From Gari tellinella (lineage: Eukaryota; Mollusca; Bivalvia; Cardiida; Psammobiidae), in NCBI GenBank assembly GCA_922989275.2, contig OV277867.1, positions 38,864,070 to 38,928,069 of the forward strand: DNA of 64,000 nucleotides, written 5' to 3'. Made by a program: the position numbers and the translations under genes. The notes below the pieces were generated by a model, which had not been told where the DNA came from, made no database searches, and saw nothing but the letters and a program-made list of their open reading frames with translations. Positions 11,001-18,539 of this stretch are shown here, piece by piece (within the stretch, counting starts at the first letter, position 1; the number at the start of each line of letters is the position of its first letter).

Positions 11001-14000
11001 GGAATAAACTGAATTATTTAATACGCTAAAAGTCGCTTCTATGGGGGAAAGGGTTAAAGGCTTGAAAAGGCATATCTACGGGATAAATTTAACAAACAAA
11101 CAAACACCTTTTCCACCATACCTGTGCCTCCACACTTCCTGCATGTTGTGTTCAGGACAGCTTCTAGTTCAATCTTCTGTCTGCCATGCTTGGTGAAGCC
11201 TTGTTTCCGCCTCCTTTCATCCTGACTGAGAGAAAACATTCATCTTAGCATGATTTGTGTATTTGTGGTCCTAATTCAAAACCTGCCCCCTTCCGCCATA
11301 ACTTGTGTTTAGTGTTTAGCAATGAGTACACTTGTCCTATGCAACACTGTAGAACTTGTTCAGGAGCCCTCTGGTCAGGATCTGCACAGTTTGTCATTTT
11401 GCAATAAATTGTAAATCATTAAAATCAAGATTGAATTCAATAAACACTTTTAACCCCGGTGGCATCCTTGCCAATATATTCAGAATCATTTCTAAGTACA
11501 AATTAGGTCAAGGTAAAATCAAAGTTGGGTGATATACATATCACGTGTATTGGCAAAAGGTCCAAAAGAGGTCGATAAAATCCCATTAACAATATTCTAA
11601 GTCCAAACGAGGTCAATGTCAAATTGAGGTTGGGTGATATGGGAGGATTGGAAATGGTCCAAGGCAACAACTGTATAAGTATCAAAGCATTCTCGTAAGT
11701 GGTGTTGATTCTAGACAATATGGTAATTCTAGTGTATGGTCCATTTTCATGGCTATATACTATGGAACTACATGTACTTTCTTCAGTTGAGGAATAAAAT
11801 AATGTGTTTCCTTGCAGTAATGGGTTAACCGACATATACCCTAGGTAGTAAGATTCCTATCACAACAAACCTACCTGAGCTCAACATTGTTTGGGTCCTG
11901 ATCTGTGCCAGTGGTCTGGTTCACCATTTTCATGGCAAGTCCAATTTTCTCTGTGTCTTCCTGTAAATAAATTGGAAATTATCTATCAATTCTCTGGCCA
12001 TTTCACATTATATTGATGCTTTTTGAAAAACAGTATAGATAGATCCAGGTATCATCTGATCAGGATCTGTACTGTTTTTTCTTTTAAGATCTGTCTGTTT
12101 CTATGGCCCTCAACATGGACCTGTGGGCTAATCTGGAGAAAATGATTGGTCGGTCTTTAACCAGAGACAGTGTATTAACTGAGATACACGGCTCCCTTAT
12201 TTTCCTTCTTTCCCCATACAACAGGTGTCCGTTGAGAGGCAGTGACGTATGTCGATGCGGTCACGTGACCAGCACAGGTAATGACAGCGTTGCGATAATG
12301 GAAAAAATACACATATCGACCAGTTGACTTATAAATATTGACTTTATTTCGTTTTTATACGATATTTTGTGATTCTAATCGAGTGAAACCAAAATATGAG
12401 TTGTGGATTAAACCTAGAAAGTGTATTCCTGGCTCAACTGAAGATACGTTGCTGGTAAGATCCAAAAAAATGAAGATCGATTCAATATCGTCTTGCCGTA
12501 AACGCTTAAAACTTCAGTATTAGAACATTCAAACATGAATAAGAATGGGTTATCCATGTAGCCCATATTAAGATACAATTATGGCGAAATTTTCATGTCA
12601 ATCTGTCCACGCATTTTGCTATAAATTAAATTTTAATGAGGCCACCCACTGGTGCTTCGATTGAAGATCGATGCAATATCGTCTTGCCGTGAACGCTTAA
12701 AATTCAGTTTGAACATTCAAACATGGAATAAAAATGGGTTGTCCATGTAGCCCATATTAAGATACAGTTATGGCGAAATTTTCCTGTCAATTTGTCCACG
12801 CATTTTGCTATAAATTAAATTTTAATGAGGCCACCCACTGGTGCTTCGATTGAAGATCGATGCAATATCGTCTTGCCGTGAACGCTTAAACATCAGTTTG
12901 AACATTCAAACATGAATAAGAATGGGTTGTCCATGTAGCCCATATTAAGATACAATTATGGCGAAATTTTCATGTCAATCTGTCCACGCATTTTGCTATA
13001 AATTAAATTTTAATGAGGCCACCCATGGGTCCATTCACACCTTCGTGCAAACTGTCGTCACTTTTCATTCAATCGGCATTTTCCAAACACCAATTAACGT
13101 GTGTGCGATGCGCGGAGGGGTTAATTGATGCTTGGACTTTATTCCTATTATTATTTTGTGTTAAACCTCGAAAAAGAGGCTTCTTTAAGGAATGCTTGTA
13201 TTGTAAAATAACTATAGACCGTATTACGAAGCAACTGATAAGTAATTCCAAATATCGACTTTTTTCCCGATCGTCGCTTAAGCTTATATAACTCGCGAGG
13301 ACCTGTTCTCGCGAAATCTCGCTCAACGGTCTCGTATGTATAAATCACTGCAGCCGTGTATCTCTGTTAATACACTGTCTCTGCTTTAACCTATTACTCC
13401 ACAGATACGCATTTAATTTATTCCTACGCTGAAGAATATTTCTTATGTTGCAAGTTCATGAATGTATAAAAAACAATGGAACTATTTCTTACATGGAGGA
13501 ATAAATTAAAAGTGTAAATAAGGTGGACATATTGAGTAATGGGTTAAAGACCGAAAATATTTTGAGTGTTGCTTAATTATCCCTTTACTCCATAAATATG
13601 CCTTTCTACACCTTTAATTAATTCTACACTGAAGAAAATGGTTCCACTTTGTACAGTCACGAATATGCACCATAAACAATAATTTCTTTATCCTTGCAGA
13701 CGCATTCTGCTTTACTTTCAACCTGCTTTATGTGGACAATAGTCTTCAAAATAAGAAACAGGCTATGGGCTAAAGGGTTATGCAGGTTTAAGATTTACTC
13801 TTGTTTAAACTGAAAAAATAAAGAATAAAATAAAGATGAGTGTCAAACAGTTTGGACCCAGATTACATGCTGCCTTACTCAGGAACTGATCTGGATCCAA
13901 AGTGTTTGAAAATGCCAGACAAATTGGGATCAACACGAAAATGGTTAACCCATTACCCCATAGCCTGTTTCTTATATTGAAGATAGGTGATCACTTAAAG

Positions 14001-17000
14001 CAGGTTGAAAGTAAAACAGAATGCGCCTTAAGGTGCATTCTGGTTTACTTTCAGCCTGCTTTAAGTAGTTATTAGCTAGGATGTACAAAATCTTTCTTAT
14101 GATGCATATTCATGATTGTATGGATTGAAACTGTTTTCATCAGTGTAGGAATAAATGAAAGGCGTAAAAGGTGTATTTATGGTGTAATGGATTAAAATAT
14201 GGCAAGCGGACAGACTTACATCAATGGAAATCACTTTGCAGTAAATCACTTCTCCTTTGGCAAACATTTCGGATGCATCATCCACCTTGGATTTTGAAAT
14301 TTGGGATTTATGTACAAGTCCTGGAAAAAACACAAACTATTTATTAGAAATGGTTATGTTCATGTTCTTGATCGGGTTAATCAGATACAAATACTAGTAT
14401 AGTATCTTTACCATGAAGAAAAAAACTGTTACTGTTTAACAGGTTATCAACCATCAGAGCAACAGATAAGGGTAGTTTTTCAAAACCTAAAATCTTTATT
14501 TCTGAATAAAACCCTATGGTGTCACTACTCATTAGAATCGTCTCTTCGAGACGATTCTAATGAGTAGTAACACCATAGAATTTGGTGCTGAAATAGTGAG
14601 AAAATGTTTGATTTGTTCTGGAGCCCTGAACCATATAGCAGTGCATCGATCTACACAGGGCTTCCAAAAGTTGCTTTGAAAAATCCTAAGATTTCCAATT
14701 TTCCTATTTTTCAAGCTTGATTAATTAAAGCAGGTTGAAAGTAAATTAAGGCATATTCTGATTTACTTTCAGTCTGCTTTAAGCTACCATCTGCTGGGAT
14801 AAAAATCCGAAGATTTGGAAAAATCAGGAGAAATTGCAGCCCTGTCCACACCATTTTGCTTCTTTTTGTGATAAATGAGGGATCAAGATGAGAGTAAATA
14901 AACTGAAAATTTCGGAAATATGTTTCATTTTATATTTTCATCAAACCCTATGTTATTAATTACTCTTTATTAGAATTGTCTCTTAGATACGATTCAAGAG
15001 ATAGAACATGGGTTGTATTTGAAATACTCATCTTATCTGGCACTCTGCAAAGACAGGTGACTGCTTCTTACTTTCTTCCTGCATTTACCATGTGCAAATA
15101 TATAGACCAGTTTCTTCAGCATTTCTTAACCCATTACCCCATAGCCTAGATCTAGTGTTGAAGTCTGGTGACCACTTAAAGCAGGCTAAAAGCATTGCAG
15201 AATGCACCTTAAGATGCATATTGCTTAACGTTCAGCCCACTTTAAGCTATCATATACTAAGGTATAGAATATATTTCTCATGATAATTAATCATGCCTGT
15301 ACTATATAAAGTTGAGCTACATGTATTTTCTTCAGTGGAGAAATAAATTAAAGGGGTAAAATAGTGTATTTAGTGAGTAACCTGTTATCAAACTTTACTC
15401 TTTCAACACCATGGACCTGCTTCAAATATACCCATGACATTAGCAAACAGTGTAGACCCTGATCAGAGGACTCCTACAGGAGCATTCAGGCCTCTGATCA
15501 GGGTCTACACTATTCTCTAATTTAAAGCAGTATTTATTAAACTAACAGAATTCCAAATTAGACAAGTCCTTGTTTTAGTAACTAAAAAGATCCATAAGGG
15601 AACTTATATCCTACAATAGTTACTTAATGTTGAAAAAGTTAATTACACACAAAAAGTAACAAACCTTGTCTGCTTGTGCCTGGTATTTTAACAAACATTC
15701 CATACTCTTTTACCGTTGCAACCTGAAAAGAAATTACTGCACTTAAAGATGATTCATTTTTATTGAACTGCAAGTGAGCCCTGCAATGGGGAACATCATA
15801 CTTAAATTGCAAAACAGTGTAGGCAAAACCTAGCTGTTATCTCACTTTTGGATGATGGGTATCAAAGAATGTAGACATAGACTAGATGCCATGTCTGACA
15901 TGGATGATGGTCTAGGTCTGTATTGTTTGTAATTCATTGTTTGTAATTTAATTAGACTCGTTTTCCCCATTGCATATTGGCTCAAATATTTTGGTTCTAC
16001 AGGTATAATAGAAAACTGACTAGCTGAAGTTAGCCGCTATAAAGGTCCAGCAAAGGTCCGTCTACTTTACTTTCAACCTGCTTTAAATGGTCGCATATAT
16101 TCAAAACTAGAAACAGACTAACGGGTAAGGGTTTAAAGCAAGCTGAAAGTAAAGCAGAAAGTGCCTTAAGGCATAGACTACAAAGTGCCTAGTGGTCACA
16201 TGTCCAGGGCTCCAGATAATTTTGCTTCTAATCAGTACAGTACTGATCAATTTTGAAAACAATCAGTCCCCAGATTTTTTAATCAGTACACATGGATTTT
16301 CAATACATCGGCAGATCGCGGGTTAAATGGCCAACTTTAGAAGAAAGGAAAAATAATGCCTCAGTAATTATGCTATACAAAGTTTCAAATAACCTAATAG
16401 TTGTAGACCATAAACATCTACATCCATCCAGAAATCTCAACTTTGTCATACCTTTCTCTACTAGGACACAGTATCACTCAAACTCATTCTTTGCACGTAC
16501 CATCAGACTTTGGAATAAACTACCACACAGCACTTAGGCCAGTGACAGTCTCACAAGCTTCACTGCCAGCCTCAGATCTCACTTTGATCTTTCAGCTCTG
16601 CATTGTTTATCATTATGTTTTCTTTTTTTTAACACTGTCCCCGACCTCCCTGTCATTGTCAGAAATTGACAGTAGGGAGTAATAAAGTAGAAGTAGAAGA
16701 TAAAATGTTAGATTCTTGAAAATCGTAATTTACCTACCGGTACATGTATGTAAATTACAATTTTTAGGAATCTAACATTTTAGCCGCTTATGCGTTTTTT
16801 CTCTCCGCCGATGAAACTACGTTCGAATTTATATCGTTCAACAAACTACCACAAGTTTCATTAGGTGTTAGTTCCTTTTAAATCAGATAGCAGACAACCG
16901 ACAGTTTTCAACTTTCTATCGTTTTTCTGACTCTTCCATGCTAAGATTGACATTTTGTTGCGAGGTTTTCAACCAAAACACTTTTCGGAGAACTTGGATT

Positions 17001-17948
17001 TTATCGTCCATATATCAATGCAGATATAGATGTATATGCGAGTGCGTAGTAACCTCCCTTTGCTAACGGTGCGCAAGTAAATAAAACCACCATACGATAA
17101 AACAAAGCTTCATTACGAGACCGCAAATCAATAAAATTGGACATGTCGCGGTTGACTATTTGCAAATATCGGTATGACAAAAACTCGGCTTTTGAATTGA
17201 TACACGCGTCCCTGAGAATTTCTCGCGTACACAGTACTTCAATATTTTAAAATTAACGCATACACGGTCGAAACGTTCACGTATTTCACTGAGTACGCGG
17301 GCTTATCTGGAGCCCTTATGTCTTTAATTTTAAGACTAGAAACAAGCTTCATGTATGGGAGTAAGGGTTTAAAGTAGTCTTGCTTTTGTTTCGTCAAGTT
17401 ACAAAAACATGAGAGTGGAACTTTAAACACAGCTGAAGACAATGATAAAGTTTTTTAAAATCACTATCTAAAGACTCACTGTGACGTTAAAAACTAATTT
17501 TGCACAGGCCTCGCAACATCAACATCGTATTCCTAAAGTATCAAGACTGATTATGATTGTCCAAGGCTGCATCAACTCCTGACCTTAGTCACCTAGTGAT
17601 AATCCCATAGACAATACATATTCTGCTATAGATCTGGGACAGAAATGATAAAACAGAAGAATCTATACGATATGATGAAGTAACTTGATAAGTTAAAAAT
17701 GTTTTAGCAGCATACTAATAAACTTTAAGTCTCATACTTCTTTGTTTGTTGCTTTAATAACATTTTAGAGAAACAAATATAGACGCGAAAACCGGTGAAA
17801 TTATCATATTTAACGCTATTTCTTCTTTCTTTGGATTTCAAGTCACCTCTCCCTGAAACACCTGATACAGCTCTGGGTATGGTCCTTCGTTATAACGTTT
17901 GTGTTTACTGCTGGGAGGATCGTCAACGTCTAGAGATCTTTTTGCCAT
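5011..17948 (-). CDS. ZCCHC17: ZCCHC17-like S1 and zinc-knuckle RNA-binding protein, nine coding exons
   Basis: The spliced gene encodes 265 residues; human ZCCHC17 (nucleolar protein of 40 kDa, pS1D) has about 241. Coding exons, 5' to 3' on the minus strand: 17948-17847, 15722-15665, 14320-14220, 11960-11875, 11225-11122, 10285-10164, 9233-9141, 7223-7152, 5070-5011. All introns are GT-AG and every exon joins in frame. Residues of about 27-110 form an S1 RNA-binding domain, with PELYQVFQGE, then a Gly-Phe strand (KEYGMFVKIPG) and AMKMVNQTTGTDQDPNN. Residues 144-157 form a CCHC knuckle (Cys144, Cys147, His152, Cys157). The tail from about 185 is Lys-rich with Ser/Asp runs, typical of nucleolar or speckle proteins. 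In the known family it is linked to ribosome biogenesis and splicing; that role here is inferred. Intron content explains most of the 13-kb span. Confidence 0.93.
5101..5304. mobile_element. Family H MITE with exact 6-bp target duplication
   Basis: It starts CAGGGCTGCCATAAG and ends ATGGCAGCCCTG. The flanks are CAATGA at 5095-5100 and CAATGA at 5305-5310. A decayed m2-type core lies inside. It is in the last ZCCHC17 intron. Confidence 0.88.
5311..6226. other. ZCCHC17: Intron 8 sequence without recognised features
   Basis: About 900 bases of AT-rich intron. I see only a half m1 module near 6177-6210 (AAACAGTTAGAATCCTGATC). Confidence 0.5.
6227..6431. mobile_element. Family B MITE
   Basis: Left end is CAGGAGAACCTTTTTATT and right end is AATAGAGGGGTTTTAC, both diverged from CAGTAAAACCTC. 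The centre is a strong hairpin with arms AAAACAGAAAGCTCC and GGAGCTTTCTGTTTT, enclosed by CAGGTGACTGC and its inverse. Confidence 0.7.
6625..6788. mobile_element. Family D MITE, right half
   Basis: It keeps the right arm of the hairpin (CTGATCAGGGTCTACACTG) and the end GTGTTGAAAGAGTTAA. The left half is missing. Confidence 0.6.
6925..7145. mobile_element. Family E MITE ending beside the exon 8 donor
   Basis: TTAACTCTTTGAACCC opens it and GTTTCATGGAGGA closes it. The usual last bases GTTAA are absent. The element stops within about ten bases of the ZCCHC17 exon 8 splice donor at 7151. Confidence 0.7.
7152..7223 (-). CDS. ZCCHC17: ZCCHC17 coding exon 8
   Basis: After the acceptor ACATTGCAG it encodes 24 residues, KNKKKHKHRAD followed by SSSDSD and RRHKKQK, then the donor GTTGGT. 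Both ends are phase 0, so it could be skipped without a frameshift. Confidence 0.88.
7369..7481. mobile_element. Family B MITE, short form
   Basis: CAGTAAAACCTCTATATT and GAGACGTTTTACTG are the ends. The inner hairpin has been lost, leaving 113 bp. Confidence 0.7.
7526..7778. mobile_element. Family E MITE, full length
   Basis: TTAACCCATTCTCCC and GGGTTAAATGTGTTAA are the ends. The hairpin GATCAGAGGGCTCCTTAAGG is nearly perfect. Confidence 0.8.
7840..8210. repeat. Duplicated intron segment carrying a family A insertion
   Basis: Outside the insertion, bases 7841-7893 and 8140-8190 match 11644-11740, for example GGATTGGGAATGG against GGATTGGAAATGG, and AGTGGTGTTGAT in both. Confidence 0.75.
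7894..8139. mobile_element. Family A MITE, full length, filled site
   Basis: It runs CAGTGGAGAATCTG to CAGATTCTCCACTG with TA on each side. The related empty site at 11696-11697 has a single TA, which shows the target duplication is TA. Confidence 0.92.
8245..8496. mobile_element. Family C MITE
   Basis: TTAACCCATTACCCC and GGGAAAGGGTTAA are the ends. The m2 arms GCAGAATGCGCCC and GGGCGCATTCTGC are perfect inverses. Confidence 0.85.
8520..8640. repeat. Family A core without ends
   Basis: Contains AAACAGTTTGGAGCCAGATC and its inverse, with a decayed TAACAACATTTTCT end. Confidence 0.6.
8641..9140. other. ZCCHC17: Intron 7 sequence, little recognised
   Basis: A short internal duplication around ATGGCCAG(A/G)TTAATGT occurs at 8947-9010. 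Nothing else stands out. Confidence 0.4.
9141..9233 (-). CDS. ZCCHC17: ZCCHC17 coding exon 7
   Basis: The acceptor AATTTCAG is followed by 31 residues: a Lys-rich block (EKKHKKEKKKKRHKRAH), then SSSSDSSVD and KKHK. The donor is GTAAGT. Phase is 0 at both ends. The human protein has a matching Lys block followed by Ser/Asp repeats. Confidence 0.9.
9271..9530. mobile_element. Family B MITE with duplicated hairpin arm
   Basis: The ends are CAGTAAAAGCCCTG and GGGGGTATTACTG. The hairpin segment AAGCTCCTATAGGAG occurs twice in a row, at 9370 and 9407, so this copy has an internal duplication. It begins 37 bases upstream of the exon 7 acceptor. Confidence 0.75.
9688..10150. mobile_element. Two family C copies in series
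   Basis: The first has the right-hand C end (CCCTTTCCACCCATAGAAGC) and a decayed m2; the second has a full m2 at 9984-10050 and the end GGGGTAACGGGTTAA. A third C end, GTAAAGGGTTAA, closes at 10150, only 13 bases from exon 6. Confidence 0.65.
10164..10285 (-). CDS. ZCCHC17: ZCCHC17 coding exon 6
   Basis: The exon completes the zinc knuckle (Gly split across the junction, then HLAQDCF) and continues SYELIPDLDEYM, like the human KYSLIPDEEEE. The acceptor ends CTCTAG and the donor is GTTGGT. Phase is 1 in and 0 out. Confidence 0.92.
10355..10440. repeat. B-like hairpin remnant
   Basis: GACAAGTGGTTGCTAAAAGC is followed by a hairpin around TTCCTCAAGGAG. No terminal sequence remains. Confidence 0.45.
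10441..10626. mobile_element. Family C MITE lacking the right hairpin arm
   Basis: TTAACCCATTACCCC and GTGTAATGGGTTAA are intact with TTAA at both ends. The m2 left arm stops at GAAGGCGCC and the right arm is deleted. Confidence 0.75.
10728..11056. mobile_element. Family C half copy followed by a deletion copy
   Basis: Bases 10728-10865 are a right half. Bases 10865-11056 run from TTAACCCTTTACCC to GGGAAAGGGTTAA but lack the whole m2 hairpin, a simple internal deletion derivative. Confidence 0.7.
11122..11225 (-). CDS. ZCCHC17: ZCCHC17 coding exon 5
   Basis: It encodes QDERRRKQGF, then QKIELEAVLNTTCRKCGGT, close to human EERRRRSF and QKITLEAVLNTTCKKC. The acceptor at TCTCTCAG was chosen over a second AG four bases on, because only it keeps the phase-2 join from exon 4. 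The donor is GTATGG. It carries Cys144 and Cys147. Confidence 0.93.
11315..11430. repeat. Family E core fragment
   Basis: Contains ACACTTGTCCTATGCAACAC and a decayed hairpin ending CTGCACAGTTTGTCATTTTG. Confidence 0.5.
11644..11740. repeat. Empty-site paralogue of the 7840 segment
   Basis: It matches the flanks of the family A copy at 7894-8139 but has one uninterrupted TA at 11696-11697. Both lie in ZCCHC17 introns. Confidence 0.8.
11741..11827. repeat. Family C right-end fragment
   Basis: GGAACTACATGTACTTTCTTC and GCAGTAATGGGTTAA mark the right third of a C element. Confidence 0.6.
11875..11960 (-). CDS. ZCCHC17: ZCCHC17 coding exon 4
   Basis: EDTEKIGLAMKMVNQTTG and DQDPNNVEL match the end of the S1 domain (human KVSLSMKVVNQGTGKDLDPNN). 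The acceptor is TTTACAG, the donor GTAGGT, phase 0 in and 2 out. It is too short to stand out as an open frame. Confidence 0.93.
12010..12085. repeat. m1-like hairpin remnant
   Basis: AACAGTATAGATAGATCCAG pairs loosely with CTGATCAGGATCTGTACTG. Confidence 0.45.
12471..13026. repeat. Three tandem copies of a roughly 190-bp unit
   Basis: Units start at 12471, 12662 and 12851, each opening TGAAGATCGATxCAATATCG and ending GAGGCCACCCA. They differ by a few bases and small indels. A further partial unit may precede them. They lie in intron 4 and contain no gene. Confidence 0.85.
13027..13385. other. ZCCHC17: Intron 4 sequence without recognised features
   Basis: Short frames here overlap on both strands and match nothing I know. 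A small inverted pair CTCGCGAG and TTCTCGCGAA surrounds 13292-13315. Confidence 0.35.
13386..13547. mobile_element. Family C deletion derivative
   Basis: TTAACCTATTACTCC and GAGTAATGGGTTAA are the ends; the m2 hairpin is gone. Confidence 0.7.
13574..13780. mobile_element. Family C, left m2 arm lost
   Basis: Left end TTATCCCTTTACTCC, right end GGGCTAAAGGGTTA. Only GACGCATTCTGCTTTAC of the hairpin is kept. Confidence 0.65.
13838..13915. repeat. m1 hairpin, diverged
   Basis: GTCAAACAGTTTGGACCCAG pairs with CTGGATCCAAAGTGTTTG. Confidence 0.55.
13945..14195. mobile_element. Family C MITE next to exon 3
   Basis: TTAACCCATTACCCC and GTGTAATGGATTAA enclose a full m2 hairpin. It ends 24 bases from the exon 3 donor. 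Confidence 0.8.
14220..14320 (-). CDS. ZCCHC17: ZCCHC17 coding exon 3
   Basis: It encodes LVHKSQISKSKVDDASEMF and KGEVIYCKVISID, the middle of the S1 domain (human GLVHRTHM and VGDKVWVKLI). The acceptor is TTTTCCAG and the donor GTAAGT. Gly54 is split across the upstream junction. Confidence 0.93.
14516..14577. repeat. Perfect hairpin of the GAATCGTCTC type
   Basis: Arms run GGTGTCACTACTCATTAGA and its inverse around CGTCTCTTCGAGACG. Related hairpins are at 14950-15012 and 43990-44055. Confidence 0.8.
14656..14844. mobile_element. Family H MITE
   Basis: CAGGGCTTCCAAAAG and TTGCAGCCCTG are the ends. The flanks TCTACA (14650-14655) and TCCACA (14845-14850) differ at one base, fitting an aged 6-bp duplication. 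An m2 hairpin lies inside. Confidence 0.82.
14950..15012. repeat. Decayed GAATCGTCTC hairpin
   Basis: AGAATTGTCTCTTAGATACG is the diverged centre. Confidence 0.5.
15125..15375. mobile_element. Family C MITE, diverged
   Basis: TTAACCCATTACCCC starts it; the right end has decayed to GTGAGTAACCTG. The m2 arms retain GCAGAATGCACC. Confidence 0.65.
15394..15642. mobile_element. Family D MITE next to exon 2
   Basis: ACTCTTTCAACACCATGG and ATGTTGAAAAAGTTAA are the ends. The hairpin loop carries a short insertion, GCATTCAGG. It stops 22 bases from the exon 2 donor. Confidence 0.75.
15665..15722 (-). CDS. ZCCHC17: ZCCHC17 coding exon 2
   Basis: Nineteen codons, VATVKEYGMFVKIPGTSRQ, match the human S1 strand (VAMVTDYGAFIKIPGCRKQ). 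The acceptor is CTTTTCAG, the donor GTTTGT, phase 0 in and 1 out. Confidence 0.93.
16050..16180. repeat. Family C fragments
   Basis: A right half ending GGTAAGGGTTTAA is followed by a stray m2 left arm, GAAAGTAAAGCAG. Confidence 0.55.
16292..16700 (+). pseudogene. LINE reverse-transcriptase C-terminal remnant
   Basis: Bases 16292-16537 encode an 81-residue end, with FARTIRLWNKLP near its close, the hallmark of the C terminus of CR1/Jockey-type ORF2 proteins. The 3' end has short AGTAGAAGTAGAAGA repeats, as expected for these LINEs. No catalytic part is present. It lies in ZCCHC17 intron 1, antisense to the gene. Confidence 0.75.
16707..16783. repeat. Long hairpin
   Basis: GTTAGATTCTTGAAAATCG pairs with its inverse near 16780 around TACCGGTACATGTA. 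Confidence 0.75.
16784..17846. other. ZCCHC17: Intron 1 sequence, nothing recognised
   Basis: About one kilobase next to exon 1 without MITE ends. The proximity to the promoter may have kept it free of insertions (inference). Confidence 0.4.
17847..17948 (-). CDS. ZCCHC17: ZCCHC17 coding exon 1
   Basis: The ATG at 17948-17946 has A at -3 and G at +4, and I see no other in-frame ATG in about 50 bases upstream. It encodes 34 residues beginning MAKRSLDVDDPP and ending PELYQVFQGE, matching human LPALYTIFQGE. The donor is GTGACT at phase 0. Confidence 0.88.
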
Positions 17949-18110
17949 TTTTCCTTTTTTGCCTTTCCGGCAATCTATGGTTATGACTAAAATACGGTCG
18001 ATACGGCGCACTAGAATACCGGTGCGGCGGTGCGATGCATAGATATCTTAAGAGATTTTAAGATATCTATGGTGCGATGTGCCAATGGGTTGGCATGACC
18101 TCTCCTGAGC
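17949..18110 (-). promoter_or_regulatory. Probable ZCCHC17 promoter region with a hairpin insertion
   Basis: The region upstream of the start codon is richer in CG than its surroundings, and I see no TATA box. At 18031-18073 a hairpin (ATAGATATCTTAA and its inverse) interrupts a short repeat GGTGCGATG. Promoter status rests on position only. Confidence 0.4.
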
Positions 18111-18539
18111 GAGTCTCAAAACGCATGCATCATTTAGATAATCTATGTCTAAATAAAAATCCGTTTTTAAGACAGAAAAAGCTTAAGGTGATTCGCAAGT
18201 CTGCTTATTTCCTTTCAAACCTCACTGAAACCTTGATCAAATTGAAATATACCATACGGAGAGTGAAAAAATATTAAAATAAAAAGAAATTACAGCATCG
18301 TTTTTTCTGACAAGACCTTTTGTGGAGAAAAAATCCATTTTTAATAATCAGGAATGTTTTCTTTATAAAATAATATAACCCAATAGTTTCTATACATTCA
18401 AGTAAACTGTACAGACAATATGAGATAATGTCGAAAAAAATAAAATTTCATTGAATATTTCTGGAAATGTTTTTAAAAAAGTCAAACTGTAGCATATATA
18501 CTTTATAGCAGCAGACAGGAAAATGCTGCCGAAACATTT

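Noticed and set aside
18077..18277. Divergent gene starting opposite ZCCHC17
   Set aside because: A 66-codon frame exists but has no domain and no visible continuation before the LINE.
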